Shown: one piece after another, positions 7,541-11,224 of the stretch
Numbering within the stretch: position 1 is the first letter of the stretch
Layout of the letters: each line of letters begins with the position of its first letter
Origin: Porticoccus sp047635255
Lineage (GTDB): Bacteria; Pseudomonadota; Gammaproteobacteria; Pseudomonadales; Porticoccaceae
Direction: 5' to 3'
Assembly: GCA_047635255.1 (NCBI GenBank)
Contig: JBLIIR010000041.1
Location: 1-11,224 of the forward strand
DNA: 11,224 bases
Notes under the pieces: generated by a model
Database searches by the model: none
The model's input: only the letters and a program-made list of their open reading frames with translations
Told to the model about the DNA's origin: nothing
Translations under genes and position numbers: made by a program

Positions 7541-7559
7541 TTTTAAGGGCCCCTGAAAA
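7541..7559. terminator. 19-bp near-perfect dyad after tgt (terminator or operator)
   Basis: TTTTAAGGGCCCCTGAAAA reads almost the same on both strands, with one mismatched pair around a central C. As RNA it can form a hairpin with an 8-bp stem and three-base loop. It lies about 100 bases past the tgt stop and just before the putative secD promoter. No strong T-run follows on the minus strand, so it may end queA-tgt transcription weakly, or be a protein-binding site. Confidence 0.35.
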
Positions 7560-7657
7560 GCTATTCTTTTTTCAATACTACATTTAATAAAATAAAATCA
7601 ATCAGCTCTTACTGGAAAAGCAGCAGCAGGCAGCTGCCATTGGTTATGCTTAATGAA

Positions 7658-8773
7658 TTAAAATCCTTGTTCCTGATAAAATTGTGCTGAAAAACCATCT
7701 AATCGATGCTCTTCGATCGCTTGGCGTATATCTGTCATGAGGTTCTGATAATAACGTAGGTTATGAATGGTATTTAACTGTGCTCCAAGCATTTCTCCAC
7801 ATTTCTCTAAATGATGGAGGTAGGCGCGGCTAAAATTTTTACAGGTGTAACAATCACATTTTTTGTCTAACGGCCCAACATCATATCGATATTGTGCATT
7901 TTTAATTTTAACTACACCGCAACTAGTAAACAAATGGCCATTACGGGCATTACGTGTAGGCATAACGCAATCAAACATATCAATACCGTGCTTTACTGCC
8001 TCCAGAATATCCCATGGTTGCCCTACACCCATCAAATAACGGGGCTTATTGTTGGGCATTTTGGGTGTCAGTGCGTCCAGCACCCTAAGCATGTCTTCTT
8101 TGGGCTCACCCACAGAAAGACCACCAACGGCATAGCCATCAAACTCTAACTTTTTAAGACCCGCTAAAGACAATGCGCGTAAATTTTCATACATGCCGCC
8201 TTGGACAATTCCGAATAATGCGGAAGAACTATGGTCATGTGCTTTCTTACTACGCCCCGCCCAACGTAAAGATAGCTCCATAGAGGCTCGCGCGTCTTTT
8301 TCTGATGCGGGATAAGGCGTGCATTCATCAAAGATCATTACAATATCAGCTCCCAGATCCTTCTGGACCCGCATTGAAGTCTCTGGGTCTAAAAACACTG
8401 AACTACCATCAACAGGAGAGCGAAAAGAAACGCCTTTATCAGTAATTTTTCGAATCGATCCCAGACTGAAAACTTGAAAGCCTCCAGAATCAGTAAGGAT
8501 TGGACCATGCCACTGCATAAAATCATGCAAATCTCCATGAGATTTGATTACCTCTGTTCCAGGTCTCAGCATCAAATGAAAAGTATTGCCTAAAACTATT
8601 TGAGCGCCAATATCTTTAATATCTCGTGGCAACATACCTTTCACTGTGCCGCACGTTCCAACAGGCATAAAAGCAGGTGTTTCCACACTGCCTCGAGGAA
8701 ACTTAAGCCTACCTCTCCGAGCATTACCATCTGTAGCATCCAACTCAAAAGACATTAAGCATTTACGTCTCAT
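7658..8773 (-). CDS. tgt: Queuine tRNA-ribosyltransferase (tRNA-guanine transglycosylase)
   Basis: Exchanges guanine 34 of tRNA-Asp, -Asn, -His and -Tyr for the queuosine precursor preQ1. It is a TIM-barrel enzyme; 371 residues as given, 365 from Met7, against 375 in E. coli. Visible catalytic parts are TDSGGFQVFS (94-103) with the general acid/base Asp95, and GIDMFDCVMPTRNARNG (263-279) with the nucleophile Asp268. Zinc ligands are Cys306, Cys308 and Cys311 in CDCYTC, plus His337. The start is uncertain: the ATG at 8773 has AGGG about ten bases upstream and overlaps queA by 11 bp, whereas Met7 at 8755 gives the usual family N-terminus MSFELDATDG but lacks a good ribosome site. Either way it is translated in step with queA, whose product acts on the preQ1-containing tRNA. 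Confidence 0.97.
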   Translation of the reverse strand: MRRKCLMSFELDATDGNARRGRLKFPRGSVETPAFMPVGTCGTVKGMLPRDIKDIGAQIVLGNTFHLMLRPGTEVIKSHGDLHDFMQWHGPILTDSGGFQVFSLGSIRKITDKGVSFRSPVDGSSVFLDPETSMRVQKDLGADIVMIFDECTPYPASEKDARASMELSLRWAGRSKKAHDHSSSALFGIVQGGMYENLRALSLAGLKKLEFDGYAVGGLSVGEPKEDMLRVLDALTPKMPNNKPRYLMGVGQPWDILEAVKHGIDMFDCVMPTRNARNGHLFTSCGVVKIKNAQYRYDVGPLDKKCDCYTCKNFSRAYLHHLEKCGEMLGAQLNTIHNLRYYQNLMTDIRQAIEEHRLDGFSAQFYQEQGF

Positions 8774-9851
8774 TTAAAATATTCCCTGAATACACCTTAG
8801 TGATCGGCAGTTCGTTGACTGCATTTACGTTACGAGTTAAAAACATGGCATCGCCATAACTAAAGAATCTGTATTTTCTATCAATAGCTTGATGATAAGC
8901 GTTCATTATCTCCGAATATCCTGAAAATGCGCTAACTAGCATCAATAGTGTGGACTCAGGCAAATGAAAATTTGTCACCATGGCATCCACCACCTGAAAT
9001 TCATAGCCAGGATAAATAAATATATCTGTTTCACCCCTCATGGGCCTGAGTGCTCCATCAGCAGCTGCACTTTCCAAGCAGCGAACACTGGTCGTTCCAA
9101 CAGCAATTACGCGCCCTCCTCGCTGGCGTGTTGCTACTATTTTTTCGCAAACACTCAAAGGCACATCTATCACTTCTGAGTGCATTACATGCTCATTAAT
9201 ACTATCAACTCGCACAGGCTGAAATGTTCCAGCACCGACATGCAATGTGACATACGCTATATCAACACCTAAGAGGGATAGCTGCTCTAATATCTCTAAA
9301 TCAAAATGCAGTCCTGCAGTTGGTGCAGCTACTGCGCCAGGTGTTTTAGCATACACCGTCTGATAACGCTCCCTATCGATAGATTGGTCAGCGCGCTCTA
9401 TGTAAGGAGGAAGAGGCATATGACCTGTAGATTCAAGTATGTCCATCACGGATTGGTCACTAAGAAATCTAACCATAAATAAACTTTCTTGACGGGTTTC
9501 AACTATAGCTTCAATTCCACCATCAAATATAATTATGGTTCCAACTTTAGGCGACTTACTGGCACGACAATGAGCCAAGACTCTTTGGTCGTCCACCAGC
9601 CTTTCTACCAACATTTCTATCTTGCCACCAGTATCTTTTAATCCAAATAATCTTGCAGGTATAACCTTGGTGTCATTAAAAACCATCAAGTCTCCAGGTT
9701 TCACCAAAGAAACAATCTCAGAAAATGATTTATGCTTAATCTGCCCATCCTGAGACCCTAGAACCAGCATTTTGCTTCCTCTGCGCTCAACGGCTGGCTC
9801 ATGGGCTATTAAGTCGACTGGTAATTCGTAGTTAAAGTATTCTCGTCGCAT
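8763..9851 (-). CDS. queA: S-adenosylmethionine:tRNA ribosyltransferase-isomerase
   Basis: Transfers and isomerises the ribosyl part of S-adenosylmethionine onto preQ1 at tRNA position 34, giving epoxyqueuosine; it acts directly after Tgt. At 362 residues it is close to the E. coli protein (356). Family blocks are MRREYFNYELPVDLIAHEP at the start, FNDTKVIPARL (58-68), GHMPLPPYIER (143-153), PTAGLHFD (177-184), HVGAGTFQPV (204-213), GTTSVR (252-257), TNFHLPESTLLMLVSAF (293-309) and the C-terminal RFFSYGDAM (328-336). The ATG at 9851 is the family start, though no clear ribosome site precedes it. It is the first gene of a queA-tgt pair, divergent from the tRNA-Leu gene. I could not identify a convincing promoter in the 154-bp gap upstream. 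Confidence 0.97.
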   Translation of the reverse strand: MRREYFNYELPVDLIAHEPAVERRGSKMLVLGSQDGQIKHKSFSEIVSLVKPGDLMVFNDTKVIPARLFGLKDTGGKIEMLVERLVDDQRVLAHCRASKSPKVGTIIIFDGGIEAIVETRQESLFMVRFLSDQSVMDILESTGHMPLPPYIERADQSIDRERYQTVYAKTPGAVAAPTAGLHFDLEILEQLSLLGVDIAYVTLHVGAGTFQPVRVDSINEHVMHSEVIDVPLSVCEKIVATRQRGGRVIAVGTTSVRCLESAAADGALRPMRGETDIFIYPGYEFQVVDAMVTNFHLPESTLLMLVSAFSGYSEIMNAYHQAIDRKYRFFSYGDAMFLTRNVNAVNELPITKVYSGNILNET

Positions 9852-9965
9852 AACGGATTGTATGTCGCTCTCATTGAATGAAAAGTCCGCAAGGGTAATA
9901 GAAATAGAAGTCCATGGCCAGCGCCTCTGAGATTAAACGCTCCGTTAAATGAGCTGTATATTCTC
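9852..9965. other. queA upstream region, no gene
   Basis: No reading frame of note. It contains the dyad TTAAACG-ctc-CGTTAA and, at 9879-9890, a 12-mer (GCGGACTTTTCA on the minus strand) that also occurs in the aspS leader at 2194-2205. I see no preQ1-riboswitch-like pseudoknot and no clear sigma-70 promoter for queA. Confidence 0.4.
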
Positions 9966-9967
9966 AC

Positions 9968-9995
9968 TTGCTTCTACGAAGGTCACTGCTATAAT
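9968..9995 (+). promoter_or_regulatory. tRNA-Leu promoter
   Basis: TTGCTT (9968-9973), a 16-bp spacer, and a perfect TATAAT (9990-9995) preceded by TGC, forming an extended -10 element. The bases after it (CGTGCCCCG) make a G+C-rich discriminator, typical of stable-RNA promoters under stringent control. Transcription would start near 10002, a few bases before the mature tRNA. Confidence 0.8.
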
Positions 9996-10005
9996 CGTGC
10001 CCCGT

Positions 10006-10092
10006 GCCAGAGTGGTGAAATTGGTATACACAGGGGATTCAAAATCCCCCGCCCTTAAAAGCGTGCCGGTTCGAGTCCGGCCTCTGGTACCA
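10006..10092 (+). tRNA. tRNA-Leu (anticodon CAA)
   Basis: Class II tRNA of 87 nt with encoded CCA (10090-10092). The acceptor stem GCCAGAG (10006-10012) pairs with CTCTGGT (10082-10088), ending in a G-U wobble at 1-72, followed by discriminator A. The anticodon stem GGGGA/TCCCC encloses TTCAAAA with anticodon CAA at 10040-10042, reading UUG codons. The long variable arm has a CGC/GCG stem (10050-10063). The T arm is GCCGG-TTCGAGT-CCGGC (10065-10081). Promoter and terminator are both adjacent, so it is a monocistronic tRNA unit. Confidence 0.97.
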
Positions 10093-10102
10093 AAAATATC
10101 TT

Positions 10103-10140
10103 TAAGCCCTTATATCTTTTAAAATATAGGGGCTTTTTTT
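10103..10140 (+). terminator. Rho-independent terminator of tRNA-Leu
   Basis: A 12-bp stem (10104-10115 with 10124-10135, one G-U pair) encloses an 8-nt loop and leads into a run of seven T (10134-10140). It starts 11 bases after the tRNA CCA end. A textbook terminator on the plus strand. Confidence 0.92.
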
Positions 10141-10173
10141 ACATCAAGATAATTTGCGCAAGATAGGCTATGA

Positions 10174-10202
10174 TTTACATTATTTCAAATAAAAGATAAA
10201 CA
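10174..10202 (+). promoter_or_regulatory. Possible promoter of the exported-protein gene
   Basis: TTTACA (10174-10179, five of six) is followed after 17 bp by TAAACA (10197-10202, a weak -10). A small palindrome, TTATTTCAAATAA (10180-10192), lies in the spacer. Because the tRNA terminator is strong, the gene at 10260 needs its own promoter; this is the best candidate I see, but the -10 is poor. Confidence 0.3.
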
Positions 10203-10259
10203 CGTGGTTGCTATCCTCGCGTCAATCGAATTAATACTTGCATATTGAGGCGTAAGTTT

Positions 10260-10661
10260 ATGAAAAAATTTGCACTGGTTGTGCTATCTAGTCTTTTCTT
10301 TTTTACGGCGAACTCTTATGCCAATTATGAAGAACTTTACGTTTGCCCCGTGAAGGAAGTATACAAAACCGGGGCTGGCAGATCTATCGATATGCCTGGA
10401 GGCACTGTCAAATTTACAATTAACGGGGAAAAAATTGTTGTAACCAATCCTAGCGTTAGCGGTTTCGGTTCGATCCCATTAACCATAATGCAAAGAAATG
10501 GAAATCAGATTAAAGCAAGAAGCCACACCGTCATATTTACATATAAGGTCGTATCTCGGGAATTTGTGATTCATACCGGCATTGCCCCTATGAAATTTGA
10601 TGTCGACGTGGGCCACAGGGGTAAGCAAATGAGAATTTTTGGGGTATGTAATCCGCAATAG
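10260..10661 (+). CDS. Small exported protein of unknown function
   Basis: A 133-residue protein I do not recognise. It begins with a clear Sec signal peptide: MKK, a hydrophobic core LVVLSSLFFFT, and a likely cleavage after SYA (residue 21), leaving a mature chain of about 112 residues in the periplasm or outside. The mature part has just two cysteines, Cys29 near its start (YVCPV) and Cys130 near its end (GVCNPQ), suggesting one disulfide closing the domain. The alternating hydrophobic pattern (KFTINGEKIVVTN, VIFTYKVVSREFVIHTG) suggests a small beta-sandwich or barrel. The ATG at 10260 is chosen because GAGG lies nine bases upstream; a TTG start at 10245 would place residues before the signal peptide. 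It stands alone between the tRNA terminator and a convergent gene. The coding call is good; the function is open. Confidence 0.8.
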   Translation: MKKFALVVLSSLFFFTANSYANYEELYVCPVKEVYKTGAGRSIDMPGGTVKFTINGEKIVVTNPSVSGFGSIPLTIMQRNGNQIKARSHTVIFTYKVVSREFVIHTGIAPMKFDVDVGHRGKQMRIFGVCNPQ

Positions 10662-10668
10662 ATGTTCC

Positions 10669-10696
10669 TTTCTATTCCAAGAATAGGGATTATTTT
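10669..10696 (+). terminator. Probable terminator of the exported-protein gene
   Basis: TTTCTATTC (10669-10677), loop CAA, GAATAGGGA (10681-10689) form a 9-bp stem with two G-U pairs, followed by TTATTTT. It begins eight bases after the stop at 10661 and overlaps the last bases of the converging gene. A moderate plus-strand terminator; the minus strand has no T-run after the stem. Confidence 0.55.
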
Positions 10697-10970
10697 ACGT
10701 AATATAATCGTCCAAATAACTATTTATCTCTAGCTCTACTTTCCTTCTGATCGCGCTCATTAGAAGTCCTAGCTTAACCTCAACTTTTACCACGGACTTA
10801 TCAAAACTTATTTTAGCGTCTGCCCCGTGATAAGCATAATGAACCAAATTACTCTCTAGCTGATAATCTCCACCAAATTTATCTTTGAGTTTTTTGCCGA
10901 GTCTTTCAATTAAAGCCTGTAGCTGTAGCTCATCCATATTATGATTTTTTTCAATTAAAATTTTGCTCAT
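10695..10970 (-). CDS. Polyhydroxyalkanoic acid system family protein
   Basis: A 91-residue soluble protein that matches, from memory, the small family named polyhydroxyalkanoic acid system protein (PHA granule region family). The features are a start of the type KILIEKNHNM with the HNM triplet (10-12), a helical segment with LGKKLKDKFGG (24-34), a central strand region HGADAKISF (48-56), and the C-terminal VKLGLLMSAIRRKVELEINSYLD in which the LG-LLSA-like block (67-73) and the E-I-YLD ending are typical. The family was named from proximity to PHA synthesis genes; its biochemical role is unclear, and no PHA genes are visible here. The start is supported by AAGG seven bases upstream. It converges on the exported-protein gene and diverges from the RDD gene. 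Confidence 0.8.
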   Translation of the reverse strand: MSKILIEKNHNMDELQLQALIERLGKKLKDKFGGDYQLESNLVHYAYHGADAKISFDKSVVKVEVKLGLLMSAIRRKVELEINSYLDDYIT

Positions 10971-11061
10971 ATCTCAGCCTTATGATTTTATCATCTGCCC
11001 AAGTAAAAGGCACATTCAGTGAAAATGCAACACTAGAGGAACCCAAATGATGTCAATGTAT

Positions 11062-11090
11062 TTGTTGCTCATAAGAGATATAATTATACT
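11062..11090 (+). promoter_or_regulatory. Probable promoter of the RDD-family gene
   Basis: TTGTTG (11062-11067), a 17-bp spacer and TATACT (11085-11090, five of six). Transcription would start near 11097, giving a very short leader before ATG at 11111. That leader holds a small dyad TTTAG-agtg-CTAAA (11096-11109) overlapping the presumed AGAG ribosome site. Confidence 0.5.
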
Positions 11091-11110
11091 CGACATTTAG
11101 AGTGCTAAAA

Positions 11111-11224
11111 ATGAATAAAGAAGCCATTAAATTAAAAATACCCGCAAATATTTTTCGGCGACTCATGGCTATGCTATACGACTCTTTATTGCTTGTAGGT
11201 ATTATTTTTGCTTTTGGAATTATT
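11111..11224 (+). CDS. RDD-family membrane protein (partial, N-terminal 38 residues)
   Basis: The frame from ATG at 11111 stays open to the right edge. The short lysine-rich start is followed by IFRRLMAMLYDSLLLVG (14-30), the first membrane segment with the arginine and aspartate arrangement of the RDD family, and a continuing hydrophobic run (IIFAFGII). RDD proteins are small multi-pass inner-membrane proteins of mostly unknown role; some have been linked to ion or proton transport. A weak AGAG ribosome site lies upstream and a fair promoter precedes it. The call rests on 38 residues, but the motif is distinctive. Confidence 0.72.
   Translation, partial: MNKEAIKLKIPANIFRRLMAMLYDSLLLVGIIFAFGII

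Noticed and set aside
9852..10005. preQ1 riboswitch ahead of queA
   Set aside because: The expected short hairpin with A-rich tail pairing into its loop is not seen, and queA itself is not a usual riboswitch target.
10006..10088. G-U pair at the end of the tRNA acceptor stem as an anomaly
   Set aside because: As I recall, gammaproteobacterial tRNA-Leu genes ending in GGTACCA with 5' GCC have the same terminal wobble, so it is not a sign of decay.
10074..10259. Attachment-site duplication of the tRNA-Leu 3' end
   Set aside because: No second copy of the tRNA 3' segment is visible in the window and no integrase gene follows, so there is no evidence of an integrated element.
10245..10259. TTG start for the exported protein
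   Set aside because: The ATG at 10260 has GAGG nine bases upstream and begins a normal signal peptide; the TTG lies within that ribosome site region.
11020..11060. TTGACA on the minus strand (rc of tgtcaa at 11051-11056) as a promoter for the PHA-system gene
   Set aside because: A perfect -35 hexamer is present but nothing like a -10 box lies 16-18 bp downstream, and the sigma-54 spacing does not fit either.

Overview
The window looks like ordinary chromosomal sequence of an AT-rich gammaproteobacterium (G+C near 40% by eye). The core proteins (AspRS, ProRS, Tgt, QueA, SecD, SecF) read like diverged relatives of Pseudomonas and E. coli orthologs. The His in the anticodon-binding domain of AspRS, the HIT/proS/aspS neighbourhood and a polyhydroxyalkanoic-acid-system protein point to the Pseudomonadales or marine-gammaproteobacterial side rather than Enterobacteria. 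This placement is an inference from remembered homologs; no search was run.

Layout. 1-270 (-): start of a small gene whose tail is a pure 15-bp (5-residue) repeat array running off the left edge. 398-2164 (-): aspS, behind a promoter near 2260. 2346-2780 (-): a HIT-family protein. 2867-4618 (+): proS, divergent from the HIT gene. 4655-5572 and 5583-7445 (-): secF and secD, convergent with proS and translationally coupled. 7658-8773 and 8763-9851 (-): tgt and queA, overlapping by 11 bp. 10006-10092 (+): tRNA-Leu(CAA) with a very good promoter and a strong terminator. 10260-10661 (+): a small exported protein of unknown function. 10695-10970 (-): PHA-system family protein. 11111 to the right edge (+): start of an RDD-family membrane protein.

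How the genes work together. Two aminoacyl-tRNA synthetases, two queuosine-modification enzymes and one tRNA make this mostly a translation locus. QueA and Tgt act in consecutive steps of queuosine synthesis at tRNA position 34. SecD and SecF form the accessory complex that helps SecYEG complete protein export. The usual order queA-tgt-yajC-secD-secF is kept except that yajC is absent; secD instead follows a 212-bp gap with its own putative promoter.

I saw no mobile element, CRISPR array, prophage or defence system. The points most worth a second look are the repeat-tailed protein, the replaced editing-site histidine in ProRS, the His signature of a non-discriminating AspRS, the missing yajC, and the unrecognised exported protein beside the tRNA.
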